DNA of 64,000 bases from Streptomyces scabichelini (GTDB lineage: Bacteria; Actinomycetota; Actinomycetes; Streptomycetales; Streptomycetaceae): NCBI RefSeq assembly GCF_011045015.1, contig NZ_JAAKZY010000006.1, positions 1 to 64,000 of the forward strand. Reading direction: 5' to 3'. Below, one piece after another: positions 1 to 8,802 of this stretch. How positions within the stretch are numbered: position 1 is the first letter of the stretch; each line of letters starts with the position of its first letter. The notes beneath the pieces are model-generated. The model worked only from the letters and a program-made list of their open reading frames with translations. It ran no database searches and was not told where the DNA came from. The translations under genes were made by a program, and so were the position numbers.

Positions 1-34
1 TCTAAGAGACAGCCCCGCCTCCTGCCCCGACCCG

Positions 35-760
35 ATGAACTCCGTCCTTGGCAAGGTCAGACCGATCCTGGAGGCGTTCACCGTCGAGGACAACGCCCTC
101 TCGCTCGCCGAACTGGTGCGCCGCACGGGCGTGGCCAAGGCCACCGTGCACCGGCTCGCCCAGGAGCTGGTGGTGTGGGGCCTGCTGGAGCGGACGGGCT
201 GCGACTACCGGCTCGGGCTGCGGCTGTTCGAGATAGGCCAGCGCGTGCACCGGCAGCGCATCCTGCGCGAGGTGGCCCAGCCGTATATGGAGGACCTCCT
301 GCTGGCCACCCAGGAGACCATCCACTTCGCCATCCACGACAGCCTCGACGTGGTGTATCTGGAGAAGATCTTCCCGCACCGCGGCCTGAACGAGGAGTCC
401 CGGGTGGCGGGCCGGCTGCCGCTGTACTGCACGGCCACCGGCAAGGCGATCCTGGCCTACTCTCCCGGCTCGCTGTTCGCCGAGGTGGTCAGGAGCGGGC
501 TGAAGCCGTTCACCCGGCACACGGTCACCTCACCGGGCCGGCTGCGCGCCCAACTGGAGCGGATCCGGGCGGAGGGCATCGCGACAGAGGCCGAGGAGAT
601 CCGCTTGGGTTACACGAGTATGGCCGTGCCGGTCTTCGGCAGCCAGTCCACGCTCGTCGGCGCGCTGTCCATCACCGCGCCCACCTACCGCATGGACCCC
701 TCCGGGCACGCCACGGCACTGCGCACCGCCGCCCTGGGAATCAGCCGGTCGCTGCGGTGA
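35..760 (+). CDS. IclR-family transcriptional regulator
   Basis: This 241-residue protein has the IclR layout. An N-terminal winged helix-turn-helix (about residues 20-48, including ELVRRTGVAKATVHRL) is followed by a C-terminal effector-binding domain (about 75-240). IclR proteins usually control an adjacent aromatic or acid catabolic operon through a small-molecule ligand. The hydratases that follow fit that role. The reading frame is open upstream to the window edge, so the true start may lie outside the window; ATG at 35 is the only start visible. The next gene starts 11 bp downstream, or overlaps the stop if GTG 757 is used, so they are probably co-transcribed. Confidence 0.85.
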   Translation: MNSVLGKVRPILEAFTVEDNALSLAELVRRTGVAKATVHRLAQELVVWGLLERTGCDYRLGLRLFEIGQRVHRQRILREVAQPYMEDLLLATQETIHFAIHDSLDVVYLEKIFPHRGLNEESRVAGRLPLYCTATGKAILAYSPGSLFAEVVRSGLKPFTRHTVTSPGRLRAQLERIRAEGIATEAEEIRLGYTSMAVPVFGSQSTLVGALSITAPTYRMDPSGHATALRTAALGISRSLR

Positions 761-771
761 GCCGGCACAAC

Positions 772-1287
772 ATGACCGCGGTACTGGACGAGGTGCTCTC
801 CCGCGCCCGGAAGCTGGTCGGGCAGTGGGAGAGCGAGGACTGCGGCGTGCTCGGCGTGAAGGACTTCTGCCGGTACGCCGCCGCACTCAATGACACGGAC
901 TACATCCGCCGGGCCCGTGCCCAGGAGGCGGCCGGGGAACCGGTCGCCGCCCCCGCCCTGTTCCTCGCCGGAACGCTGAGCTGGGAGGACGGCCCGGTCG
1001 AGGGCGAACTGCGCCCGGACGGGCTCGCACTGCGCGAATCGCCCTGCACGCAGGGCCTGCCGGTACGCCAGGTGCACGGCGGCGAGTCGGTCCGGGTGGG
1101 CCGCCCCCCGGTCGCGGGCGCCCGCGTCACCGCCTCCCGCGCGGTCACCTCGGCCGATCACCGGCGCGGCCAGTCGGGCGAGTTCGTGCTGCTCGGGGTC
1201 ACCACCCGCTTCACCGCGGAGGACGGAGAGGAACTGATGGCCGTGGACGAGACGATCGTCGTCCTGGACGGCGGGGTCGCCGCATGA
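772..1287 (+). CDS. FAS1-like hot-dog dehydratase (MaoC N-terminal type)
   Basis: A protein of about 171 residues resembling the N-terminal MaoC-like half (FAS1-like dehydratase domain) of two-part enoyl-CoA hydratases. It contains a glycine/valine-rich beta core ending in the RGQSGEFVLLGVTTRF region. Such subunits pair with a second hot-dog subunit to hydrate acyl-CoAs. That partner is the next gene, which overlaps this one by 4 bp (ATGA). An in-frame GTG at 757 overlaps the IclR stop (GTGA) and is a real alternative start. I infer a heteromeric hydratase acting on a CoA-linked ring-degradation intermediate; the substrate is unknown. Confidence 0.7.
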   Translation: MTAVLDEVLSRARKLVGQWESEDCGVLGVKDFCRYAAALNDTDYIRRARAQEAAGEPVAAPALFLAGTLSWEDGPVEGELRPDGLALRESPCTQGLPVRQVHGGESVRVGRPPVAGARVTASRAVTSADHRRGQSGEFVLLGVTTRFTAEDGEELMAVDETIVVLDGGVAA

Positions 1288-1691
1288 CGTCGGCTGCCGC
1301 CGAAGGGCAGGTCTGCCCGCCGCGCCTGTACTCCCACAGCAGGCTGCAGCTGTTCCGGTTCAGCGCCGTGTCGTGGAACTCCCACCGCATCCACTACGAC
1401 GCCGAGTTCGCCGCCTCGGAGGGCTTCCCGGACGTCGTCGTGCAGTCCACGCTGCACGGCGAGACGCTCAGCAGGTACGCGCTGGAGTGGGCCGGACCCG
1501 GAGCCCGCCTGGAGTCGGTGAGCTGGCGCAACCGGGCGACCGCCGTGGCCGGGGAGAAGCTCACCTGGACCGCGACGGTACGTACGACCGAGCCCTGCGA
1601 CGAGGGAGTGCGGGTGACGCTCGACGTCTCGGTCCTCAAGGACGACGGCGCTCCCTGCGTCACAGGGCAGGTCGGACTCACGCAGCTCTGA
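1284..1691 (+). CDS. MaoC-like acyl dehydratase, partner subunit
   Basis: This 135-residue hot-dog protein contains SWNSHRIHYD near residue 31, the counterpart of the N-x-H-R-I-H-Y-D hydratase motif that carries the catalytic His. It starts with ATG overlapping the stop of the preceding dehydratase gene by 4 bp, so the two are translationally coupled. The likely function is hydration of an enoyl-CoA as a heterodimer or heterotetramer. It ends one base before the stop of the convergent binding-protein gene, leaving no room for a conventional intergenic terminator. Confidence 0.75.
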   Translation: MTSAAAEGQVCPPRLYSHSRLQLFRFSAVSWNSHRIHYDAEFAASEGFPDVVVQSTLHGETLSRYALEWAGPGARLESVSWRNRATAVAGEKLTWTATVRTTEPCDEGVRVTLDVSVLKDDGAPCVTGQVGLTQL

Positions 1692-1692
1692 C

Positions 1693-2685
1693 TCACTTCG
1701 CGTGCTGCTCGTACCAGCCCTTCAGCAGAGACGTCCCGAGATCCGGCGACTTCTTGATCAGGTTCTGGTCGAGGAGGAAGTCGACGATCTTCTTCGACTC
1801 GGTGACATCCGTGTCGTTGATGCCGCGGGCGGCGAAGGTGATCTCCGGCAGCACCTTCGTCGTCTCCGCCGCGGGGAGTTTCACCTGCTGGTTCGAGGCC
1901 TTCGCCGCGGCGGCGGGGTCGTCGGCGACGAGCTTGTCCGCGGCGGCCACCACCTTGAAGACCTTGCCGGCGACCTCCTCGTTGTCCTTGAGCCACTTCT
2001 GGTCGGTGAGCAGCCACTGCACGTACCTCACCCCGAAGTCGCCGATGCGCCCGGCGATATGACCGCCGTCGGCGTCGCCCTTCGCCGCCCACGGCTCGAA
2101 GAGGATGTATGCGTCGATCGAGCCCTGCTTGAGCATGCCGGGGATCTCCGGCGGCGAACTCTGCGGGATCTTCACCGACTTCGGATCGATGCCGTTGTGG
2201 CGCAGATACTGGTGCGTCGCGTACAGACCGAGCCCGCCGATCGACGCCATCGTCTTGATCTGCTTCGGGGACGTGATGCCATCGCGCAGGACGACCTTGA
2301 GGTAGCGGTCGGAGGACTGGAAGACGCCCAGGGACCGCAGCCCGGGATTGGACGCCATCAGCGGCAGGGCGGTGGAGTCGGCGTTGGCCGAGATCTGCGC
2401 GGTGCCCGCGGACACGGCCTCGGCCGCCGCGGGACCGCCTTCGGTCTTCACGAGCTCGACGTTGACGCCCGCCTTCTCGAACATGCCCCGTTCCATGGCC
2501 AGGTAGAACGGCGCATACGAGGCGTCGACGCCGAGGGCGACCCGCACGGTCGGCTTCCCTGCCGACGACACCCCTGCCGAGTCCGTCGAACCGGCTGTAC
2601 AGGCCGTGGTGAGGACCAGTGCCGCGCTGGCGGCGGTCATGGTGCTGAGCCTGATACCGAGCCGTGGTTCTCTGTCCGTACGCAT
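1693..2685 (-). CDS. NMT1/SsuA-type ABC substrate-binding lipoprotein
   Basis: A protein of about 330 residues. It has a lipoprotein signal (hydrophobic stretch then LTTAC, Cys about residue 30) followed by a periplasmic-binding fold of the NMT1/THI5/TauA group (VALGVDASYAPFYLAMERG near the N terminus). Such proteins deliver sulfonates, aromatic acids or thiamine precursors to an ABC permease. No permease or ATPase gene is adjacent, so it is an orphan here or its partners lie upstream of the window. The start at 2685 is chosen because GGAGG lies just upstream; longer reading frames lack a ribosome site. It diverges from the catabolic operon beginning at 2820. Confidence 0.8.
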   Translation of the reverse strand: MRTDREPRLGIRLSTMTAASAALVLTTACTAGSTDSAGVSSAGKPTVRVALGVDASYAPFYLAMERGMFEKAGVNVELVKTEGGPAAAEAVSAGTAQISANADSTALPLMASNPGLRSLGVFQSSDRYLKVVLRDGITSPKQIKTMASIGGLGLYATHQYLRHNGIDPKSVKIPQSSPPEIPGMLKQGSIDAYILFEPWAAKGDADGGHIAGRIGDFGVRYVQWLLTDQKWLKDNEEVAGKVFKVVAAADKLVADDPAAAAKASNQQVKLPAAETTKVLPEITFAARGINDTDVTESKKIVDFLLDQNLIKKSPDLGTSLLKGWYEQHAK

Positions 2686-2819
2686 GTGGGTCCTCCGCTG
2701 GCGGGAAATCGTCGGACGCCGACCATCCCAGCGCTGCCCGGGTCCGCATAAGCAAGGCGTCCTGCTCACCGGAACGGACTCGTTGGGCGGGATCGCGGCC
2801 GTCCATACGCTCCCAGACC

Positions 2820-3842
2820 ATGAGCGTTCTATCCGACGTGCCGGTGAGCACGGACGAGTCGCGCCGGATCGAGACCGACGTCCTGATCATCGGCGCCGGG
2901 CCCGCGGGCCTCTACGGCACCTACTACGCGGGCTTCCGCGGGCTGCGGGTCGCGGTCATGGACGTCCTGCCCCAGTGCGGCGGCCAGATCAGCGCCATGT
3001 ACCCGGAGAAGCCCATCTTCGACATCGCGGGATTCCCGTCGGTGCGCGGCCGCGACCTGGTGGACAACCTGGTCGCCCAGGCCGAGCCGTACGGGCCCGT
3101 CTACCTGCTCGGCCATCGCGCGGTCGAGCTCTCCCACGACGCGGACGGCCATCCCGTCGTACGCAGCGACCAGGGGACCACGGTCCACGCCGGAGCCGTC
3201 GTGATCACCGGGGGAGTGGGCACGTTCACCCCGCGTCCCCTCCCGGCCGGCGACACCTTCCTCGGCCGCGGCCAGGTCTACTTCGTGCCCAGCCCGGCCG
3301 ACCACGCCGACCGGGACGTGGTGGTCGTCGGCGGCGGCGACAGCGCCTTCGACTGGGCGGCGATGCTCGCCCCGATCGCCCGGTCCGTCACACTCGTCCA
3401 CCGCACCAGCCGCTTCCGGGCCCATGCCGCGACTGTGGAGAAGGTCCGCACACTCGGCATCGAGATCATCGTGGACTCCGAGGTGAGCGCGCTGCACGGC
3501 TCCGCGCACCTGGAGCAGGCGGAGATCCGGCACCGCGTCAACAAGACCACCCGGCTCCTCCCGGCGCAGACCGTCGTCGCCGCCCTGGGCTTCACCGCCG
3601 ACCTCGGCCCGCTCAAGGACTGGGGCCTGACCCTGCAGGCCCGGCGCATCGCCGTGGACACCCGGATGGCCACCAACGTCCCCCGCGTGTTCGCCGCGGG
3701 CGACATCACCGACTACCCGGGCAAGGTGCGCCTCATCGCCGTCGGCTTCGGCGAGGTCGCCACCGCCGTGAACAACGCCGCCACCGTCATCGACCCGGAG
3801 GCCCAGCTGTTCCCCGGGCACTCCACCGATAAGGAGAACTGA
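2820..3842 (+). CDS. Thioredoxin-reductase-like ferredoxin-NADP(+) reductase
   Basis: A flavoprotein of 340 residues with two Rossmann motifs: an FAD site (VLIIGAGPAGLYG, about residues 21-33) and an NADPH site (VVVVGGGDSAFDWA, about 160). It lacks the redox CxxC of thioredoxin reductase, which marks the YumC/TrxR-like ferredoxin-NADP reductase group. The ferredoxin gene follows after 1 bp, so the pair probably passes NADPH electrons to an oxygenase encoded outside the window. No Shine-Dalgarno is visible before ATG 2820, so leaderless or weak initiation is possible. It is the first gene of a seven-gene operon reaching 8797. Confidence 0.82.
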   Translation: MSVLSDVPVSTDESRRIETDVLIIGAGPAGLYGTYYAGFRGLRVAVMDVLPQCGGQISAMYPEKPIFDIAGFPSVRGRDLVDNLVAQAEPYGPVYLLGHRAVELSHDADGHPVVRSDQGTTVHAGAVVITGGVGTFTPRPLPAGDTFLGRGQVYFVPSPADHADRDVVVVGGGDSAFDWAAMLAPIARSVTLVHRTSRFRAHAATVEKVRTLGIEIIVDSEVSALHGSAHLEQAEIRHRVNKTTRLLPAQTVVAALGFTADLGPLKDWGLTLQARRIAVDTRMATNVPRVFAAGDITDYPGKVRLIAVGFGEVATAVNNAATVIDPEAQLFPGHSTDKEN

Positions 3843-3843
3843 G

Positions 3844-4188
3844 ATGGCGTACGTCATCGGGTCGGCCTGTGTCGACATCATGGACCGGTCCTGCGTCGAG
3901 GAATGCCCCGTCGACTGCATCTACGAAGGCGCCCGCAAGCTCTACATCAACCCGACGGAGTGCATCGACTGCGGGGCCTGCGAGGTCGCCTGCCCCGAGC
4001 AGGCGATCACCGTCGACCGGCGCGCCGAACCCGAACACCGCGAGGACAACAAGCAGTTCTTCGAGGTGGTGCTGCCCGGCCGGACGGAACCGCTGGGGAC
4101 GCCGGGCGGTGCGAGCGGCGTGGGTGCCGTCGACGCCGAGTCGCCGCTGTTGTCCGGGGCATCCGGGGCATCGGGGGTGAGCTCATGA
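3844..4188 (+). CDS. 7Fe ferredoxin ([3Fe-4S][4Fe-4S])
   Basis: A 114-residue ferredoxin. Cys9, Cys17 and Cys50 match the 3Fe-4S ligand set, and Cys21, Cys40, Cys43 and Cys46 match the 4Fe-4S set; Cys25 corresponds to the free cysteine of Azotobacter-type 7Fe ferredoxins. The last 30 or so residues form a Gly/Ala/Ser-rich tail not needed for clusters. It begins 1 bp after the reductase stop, and its stop overlaps the next start by 4 bp. It probably carries electrons from that reductase to an oxygenase or P450 of the same pathway. Confidence 0.9.
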   Translation: MAYVIGSACVDIMDRSCVEECPVDCIYEGARKLYINPTECIDCGACEVACPEQAITVDRRAEPEHREDNKQFFEVVLPGRTEPLGTPGGASGVGAVDAESPLLSGASGASGVSS

Positions 4189-4985
4189 CCGCCCCCGAGG
4201 TGATCAAGGTCGCGGACACGCTGGTCGAAGCGGGGCGCACGGGTACGGCCTGCCCGCCCGTACGCGCGCTGCTGCCCGAAGGTGACGTAGACGCCGCGTA
4301 CGCGGTGCAGCGGGTGAACGTCGAGCGGGGCGTGGCCGCCGGGCGGCGGATCGTCGGCCGGAAGATCGGTCTGACGTCACCCGCCGTGCAGGCCCAACTC
4401 GGTGTGGACCAGCCGGACTTCGGGGCGCTGTTCGCGGACATGGCGGTCCCGGAAGGGGGCCGGGTGGCGGCCGGGCGGCTGTTGCAGCCGAAGGTGGAGG
4501 CGGAGGTGGCCCTGGTCCTCGGGGCCGATCTGCCGCATCGCGAGTGCACGGTGGCCGATGTGCTGCGGGCGACGGATTTCGCGCTGCCCGCGCTGGAGAT
4601 CGTGGACAGCCGGATCGCCGGCTGGGACATCAGCCTGGTGGACACCGTCGCGGACAACGCCTCCAGCGGCCTGTTCGTGCTCGGCGGCACCCCCGTACCG
4701 CTGGCGGGTCTGGATCTGCGCGGGGTGCGGATGACGATGACCCGGGGCGGCGAGGTGGTCTCCGAGGGCACCGGTGCCGACTGCCTGGGCGGTCCGCTGA
4801 ACGCGGCGGTGTGGCTGGCGGCGACGCTGGCCGGGATGGGGGATCCGCTGCGGGCCGGGGACGTGGTGCTGACGGGGGCGCTGGGCCCGATGGCGGTAGC
4901 CGCCCCGGGGGACCGGTTCGAGGCGCGTATCAGTCAACTGGGCCGGGTGGCGGCCGAGTTCGCGACGGAGGGAGACCGGTCGTGA
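4185..4985 (+). CDS. 2-keto-4-pentenoate hydratase (FAH family)
   Basis: A protein of 266 residues matching the MhpD/HsaE/DmpE hydratase family. It has the [11 protein letters not shown] motif near residue 52, the metal-site sequence [13 protein letters not shown] near residue 102, and LEIVDSRI about 40 residues later. It hydrates 2-hydroxypenta-2,4-dienoate-type products of meta-cleavage to 4-hydroxy-2-oxo acids. The two following genes encode the next two steps, so the assignment is strong by both sequence and order. The ATG overlaps the ferredoxin stop. Confidence 0.9.
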   Translation: MTAPEVIKVADTLVEAGRTGTACPPVRALLPEGDVDAAYAVQRVNVERGVAAGRRIVGRKIGLTSPAVQAQLGVDQPDFGALFADMAVPEGGRVAAGRLLQPKVEAEVALVLGADLPHRECTVADVLRATDFALPALEIVDSRIAGWDISLVDTVADNASSGLFVLGGTPVPLAGLDLRGVRMTMTRGGEVVSEGTGADCLGGPLNAAVWLAATLAGMGDPLRAGDVVLTGALGPMAVAAPGDRFEARISQLGRVAAEFATEGDRS

Positions 4986-5920
4986 GTATCCGTACCAAGG
5001 TGGCCGTCATCGGCTCGGGCAACATCGGCACCGACCTCATGATCAAGGTGCTGCGGTTGTCGGAGAGCCTGGAGATGGCGGCGATGGCCGGCATCGACCC
5101 GGACTCCGACGGCCTGGCGCGCGCCCGCCGTCTGAAGGTCGCCACCACCCACCAGGGCGTGGACGGGCTGGTCACCATGGACGAGTTCGCAGACGTGCGG
5201 ATCGTCTTCGACGCCACCTCGGCCGGCGCCCACCGCCGCCATGACGAGGTGCTGCGCGGTCTCGGGCGCACGGTCGTCGACCTCACCCCGGCCGCCATCG
5301 GCCCGTACGTGGTGCCGCCGGTCAACGCGGACGCCCATCTCGGCGCAGGAAACGTCAACATGGTCACCTGCGGTGGCCAGGCCACCATCCCGATCGTGGC
5401 CGCGGTCTCGGCCGTCACCCCCGTGCACTACGGGGAGATCGTCGCCTCCATCGCCTCCCGCTCGGCGGGCCCCGGTACCCGGGCCAACATCGACGAGTTC
5501 ACCGAGACCACCGCCTCCGCCATCGAGCAGGTGGGCGGCGCGGCCCGCGGCAAGGCGATCATCGTCCTCAACCCCGCGGAACCGCCGCTGATCATGCGGG
5601 ACACGGTGCACTGCCTCGTCTCCGACTGTGACGAGCAGGCCGTCACCGCGTCCGTCGAGGCCATGGTCGGACGGGTCCAGGCGTACGTACCCGGCTACCG
5701 GCTGAAACAAAGGGTGCAGTTCGACAAGGTCCCCGCCGACGACCCGCTGCGCATGCTCGTGCCCGCCGACCCCGCCCCCGTGAGGGTGTCGGTGTTCCTG
5801 GAGGTGGAGGGCGCCGCCCACTACCTGCCCGCCTACGCCGGCAACCTCGACATCATGACCTCGGCCGCGCTGCGCACCGCGGAACGCCTGGCCGCACACC
5901 GGACGGAGGCGGCCAAGTGA
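4982..5920 (+). CDS. mhpF: Acetaldehyde dehydrogenase (acylating)
   Basis: A protein of 312 residues with an N-terminal NAD Rossmann motif ([12 protein letters not shown]) and the catalytic cysteine at about position 130 in [12 protein letters not shown]. It matches MhpF/DmpF/HsaG, which converts the aldehyde released by the aldolase to acyl-CoA and channels it between the two subunits. It starts at GTG 4982, overlapping the hydratase stop (GTGA). The partner aldolase follows, again by a 4-bp overlap. In sterol degradation the same enzyme uses propanal; the sequence alone does not decide which aldehyde is used. Confidence 0.92.
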   Translation: MSIRTKVAVIGSGNIGTDLMIKVLRLSESLEMAAMAGIDPDSDGLARARRLKVATTHQGVDGLVTMDEFADVRIVFDATSAGAHRRHDEVLRGLGRTVVDLTPAAIGPYVVPPVNADAHLGAGNVNMVTCGGQATIPIVAAVSAVTPVHYGEIVASIASRSAGPGTRANIDEFTETTASAIEQVGGAARGKAIIVLNPAEPPLIMRDTVHCLVSDCDEQAVTASVEAMVGRVQAYVPGYRLKQRVQFDKVPADDPLRMLVPADPAPVRVSVFLEVEGAAHYLPAYAGNLDIMTSAALRTAERLAAHRTEAAK

Positions 5921-6933
5921 CCACCTTGTACGTACAGGACGTGACCCTCCGCGACGGCATGCACGCCATCCGGCACCGCTACACCGTCGAGCAGGCCAGG
6001 ACCATCGCCACCGCCCTGGACGCGGCCGGGGTGCGCGCCATCGAGATCGCGCACGGCGACGGCCTGTCCGGCTCCAGCATCACCTACGGCGTAGGCGCCC
6101 ACACCGACTGGGAGTGGATCGAAGCCGTCACCGACGCCGTCCGGCAGGCGACCCCGACCACCCTGCTGCTGCCCGGCATCGGCACCGTGCACGATCTGAA
6201 GCAGGCCCACGCCCTGGGCATCCGCTCGGTGCGCATCGCCACCCACTGCACCGAGGCGGACATCTCCGCCCAGCACATCCACGCGGCGCGCGAGCTGGGC
6301 ATGGACGTGGCCGGGTTCCTGATGATGTCCCACATGGCGGAGCCCGCCGAACTGGCCCGCCAGGCGAAGCTGATGGAGTCCTACGGCGCACACTGCGTGT
6401 ACGTCACCGACTCCGGCGGCCGGCTCACCATGGACGGCGTCCGCGACCGCTTCCGCGCCTACCGCGACGTGCTCGACCCCGCCACCGAACTGGGCATCCA
6501 CGCCCACCACAACCTGGCCCTGGGCGTGGCCAACAGCGTCATCGCCGTCGAGAACGGCTGCACGCGCGTCGACGCCTCCCTGGCCGGACAGGGCGCCGGC
6601 GCCGGCAACTGCCCCCTGGAGGCGTTCATCGCGGTCGCCGACCTCATGGGCTGGCAACACGGCTGCGACCTGTTCCCGCTCATGGACGCCGCCGACGACC
6701 TCGTACGACCCCTCCAGGACCGTCCCGTCCGCGTCGACCGCGAAACCCTCAGCCTCGGCTACGCGGGGGTGTACTCCAGCTTCCTGCGCCACGCCGAGAC
6801 CGCCGCCGCCCGCTACGGCCTGGACACCCGCGCCATCCTCGTCGAGGTCGGACGGCGCGGCATGGTCGGCGGCCAGGAAGACATGATCACCGACGTCGCC
6901 CTCGACCTGGCGGCGGCGGGGGAGCGGGCGTGA
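5917..6933 (+). CDS. mhpE: 4-hydroxy-2-oxovalerate aldolase
   Basis: A protein of 338 residues of the DmpG/MhpE/HsaF family, a divalent-metal TIM barrel. Visible are the substrate/metal motif [13 protein letters not shown] at the N terminus and the metal-ligand motif [13 protein letters not shown]-terminal communication domain supports association with the dehydrogenase. It splits 4-hydroxy-2-oxo acids into pyruvate and an aldehyde. GTG 5917 overlaps the preceding stop. The full length agrees with the family. Confidence 0.92.
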   Translation: MTTLYVQDVTLRDGMHAIRHRYTVEQARTIATALDAAGVRAIEIAHGDGLSGSSITYGVGAHTDWEWIEAVTDAVRQATPTTLLLPGIGTVHDLKQAHALGIRSVRIATHCTEADISAQHIHAARELGMDVAGFLMMSHMAEPAELARQAKLMESYGAHCVYVTDSGGRLTMDGVRDRFRAYRDVLDPATELGIHAHHNLALGVANSVIAVENGCTRVDASLAGQGAGAGNCPLEAFIAVADLMGWQHGCDLFPLMDAADDLVRPLQDRPVRVDRETLSLGYAGVYSSFLRHAETAAARYGLDTRAILVEVGRRGMVGGQEDMITDVALDLAAAGERA

Positions 6934-8006
6934 GCGTCACGCGGACGCCGCTCAGGGTCGGCATCCGTGTCCCGCCCTGCGACCGCGCGGACCGTGTCGT
7001 CGAGACCGTACGACGAGCGGAGCAACTCGGCTTCGACGACGTCTGGTTCCCGGACTCCCAGCTCCTGTGGCGGGACGTGTTCACCACACTGACCGCCGCC
7101 GCCCTGGGCACCGAACAGATCGGCCTCGGCACGGCGGTCACCAACCTGGCGACCCGCCATCCGGCTGTCGTCGCGTCTGCGGCCCGCAGCGTCGCCGAAC
7201 TCGCCCCCGGCCGCTTCACCCTCGGCCTGGGGGTGGGCAACAGCTCGGTCGGTCCCATCGGCCTGCGCCAGACCACCTCGGCGGCGATGCGCGAGGGCCT
7301 CGGCATGGTGCGGGCGCTGCTGAACGGCAACGAATGGGACTTCGAGGGCAAGGTCCGCTCCCGACTGCGCGATCCCCAGCCCCGAGTACCCCTGCACCTG
7401 GCCGCGAGCGGTCCGAGGAATGTGCGGCTCGCCGGTGAGATCGCCGACGGCGTGATCCTCCTCAGCGGTGTCTCGCCGAGGACGCTGAAGGGCGCCACCG
7501 ACCGCGTACGCGAAGGGGCAGCGGCAGCGGGCCGGAACGCCGACGACATTCCCCTCACCGTCTCCGCGTTCTGCGCGGTGACCGACGACATCGAGGCCGA
7601 AGCCCGGCTGCTCAAACCCGTCTGCGCCTCGATCGCGCAGAACGGCGGAGCGCCCTTTCTCGCCCTCGCCGGGATCGAGGCCGACGTACCCGCGAGGATC
7701 GAAGGCATCTACCCGGACCTCGTGCATGCCGAGGACTGGGACAGGGCGGTCGAGATCTGCTCGGCCTGGATCAGCGACGAGGCGGTCCTCCGATTCGCCC
7801 GGGAATTCTGCCTCTTCGGCACCGTCGAGCAGATCACCGAACGCCTCCTCACCCTGCACACCACCGGAGTCACCGGCGTCTTCCTCCAGCACGTCGGCTC
7901 CTACGACCCGCCCACCGAACTGATCGAAGCCGTCGGCGCCTCGGTGCTGCCGGCGCTTTCCGCTCCCGCGTCCCCTCCCACCCCGGCGAAGGCAGGTCAC
8001 CGATGA
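6930..8006 (+). CDS. LLM-class (luciferase-like) flavin-dependent oxidoreductase
   Basis: A protein of 358 residues with the luciferase-like TIM barrel: N-terminal strand with [16 protein letters not shown], central [15 protein letters not shown] strand ([11 protein letters not shown]) and the [21 protein letters not shown] segment. Members use F420 or FMN; the sequence resembles F420-type (MerR/Mer-like) members but the cofactor is not decided. It starts at GTG 6930, overlapping the aldolase stop. Its place after the lower-pathway enzymes suggests a redox step on a side chain or an alternative ring intermediate. Confidence 0.8.
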   Translation: MSVTRTPLRVGIRVPPCDRADRVVETVRRAEQLGFDDVWFPDSQLLWRDVFTTLTAAALGTEQIGLGTAVTNLATRHPAVVASAARSVAELAPGRFTLGLGVGNSSVGPIGLRQTTSAAMREGLGMVRALLNGNEWDFEGKVRSRLRDPQPRVPLHLAASGPRNVRLAGEIADGVILLSGVSPRTLKGATDRVREGAAAAGRNADDIPLTVSAFCAVTDDIEAEARLLKPVCASIAQNGGAPFLALAGIEADVPARIEGIYPDLVHAEDWDRAVEICSAWISDEAVLRFAREFCLFGTVEQITERLLTLHTTGVTGVFLQHVGSYDPPTELIEAVGASVLPALSAPASPPTPAKAGHR

Positions 8007-8797
8007 CGCACACCCTGCACAAGGGCTATGTCCCCAGCCCCTTCGGGCAGTTGCACTATGCCGAATGCGGCACGGGCGAGCCCGTACTGATGCTCCACCA
8101 GACCCCGCGCTCCTGGACCGAGTACCTCGACGTACTGCCCCTGGTCGGCGCCGCACACCGGGCGATCGCCATGGACACCCTGGGCTTCGGCGCCTCCGCG
8201 AAACCCGAGGGGCCGCACACGATCGAGCGGTTCGCCGACGCCGCCGACGCGCTGATCGAGGCGCTGGGGCTGGACCGCTTCCATCTCGTCGGGCACCACA
8301 CGGGCGGGGTGATCGCAGTCGAACTCGCCGCCCGTCACCAGGACCGGGTCGCGAGCCTCCTGCTGTCCGCGACCTCCTTCGTCGACGAGGAGAAACGGCG
8401 TACGGCAGCCACGCGCAAACCCGTCGACCACGTCGACCCGAAGCCCGACGGCTCGCACCTGCGGGAGCTGTGGAACCGGCGCCGCGGCTTCTACCAGGAA
8501 GGGGAGGAGGCCGCGCTCAACCGGTTCATGGTCGACGCGCTGACCGTCCTCGACCGGGTGGAGGAGGGCCATGAGGCGGTGCGGCGCTACGTGATGGACG
8601 AACGACTGCCCCACATCACCGCCCGGACCCTCGCGGTCTGCGCCCCTGGTGACCATTACTCCCTCCCCTCCCTGGAGAAGTTCGCCGCCGCTCTCGGCTG
8701 CGAGACCCGCGTCCTGTCCGGCGGCCATGTCCCCGCCCTGGAGCAACTCCCCGAGGAATTCTCGAAGGTCGTCCTGGAATGGGTGGCGGCGGCGTAA
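8003..8797 (+). CDS. Alpha/beta hydrolase with His in the nucleophile position
   Basis: A protein of 264 residues with the alpha/beta-hydrolase fold. The nucleophile elbow reads GHHTGG (residues 97-102), so His99 stands where Ser, Asp or Cys normally sits. Asp217 (in CAPGDHYS) and His242 (in SGGHVPALEQ) keep the rest of the triad. In the pathway context one would expect a C-C hydrolase of meta-cleavage products, but the missing serine argues against ordinary acyl-enzyme chemistry. It is the last gene of the operon (ATGA overlap with the previous gene) and ends 5 bp from the convergent transporter gene. Confidence 0.8.
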   Translation: MTHTLHKGYVPSPFGQLHYAECGTGEPVLMLHQTPRSWTEYLDVLPLVGAAHRAIAMDTLGFGASAKPEGPHTIERFADAADALIEALGLDRFHLVGHHTGGVIAVELAARHQDRVASLLLSATSFVDEEKRRTAATRKPVDHVDPKPDGSHLRELWNRRRGFYQEGEEAALNRFMVDALTVLDRVEEGHEAVRRYVMDERLPHITARTLAVCAPGDHYSLPSLEKFAAALGCETRVLSGGHVPALEQLPEEFSKVVLEWVAAA

Positions 8798-8802
8798 CCC
8801 GG

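Noticed and set aside
1394..2890. A 498-codon open frame opposite the MaoC and binding-protein genes
   Set aside because: Arg/Gly/Pro-rich composition typical of an off-frame shadow in high-GC DNA. The binding-protein frame on the same strand has signal, ribosome site and fold.
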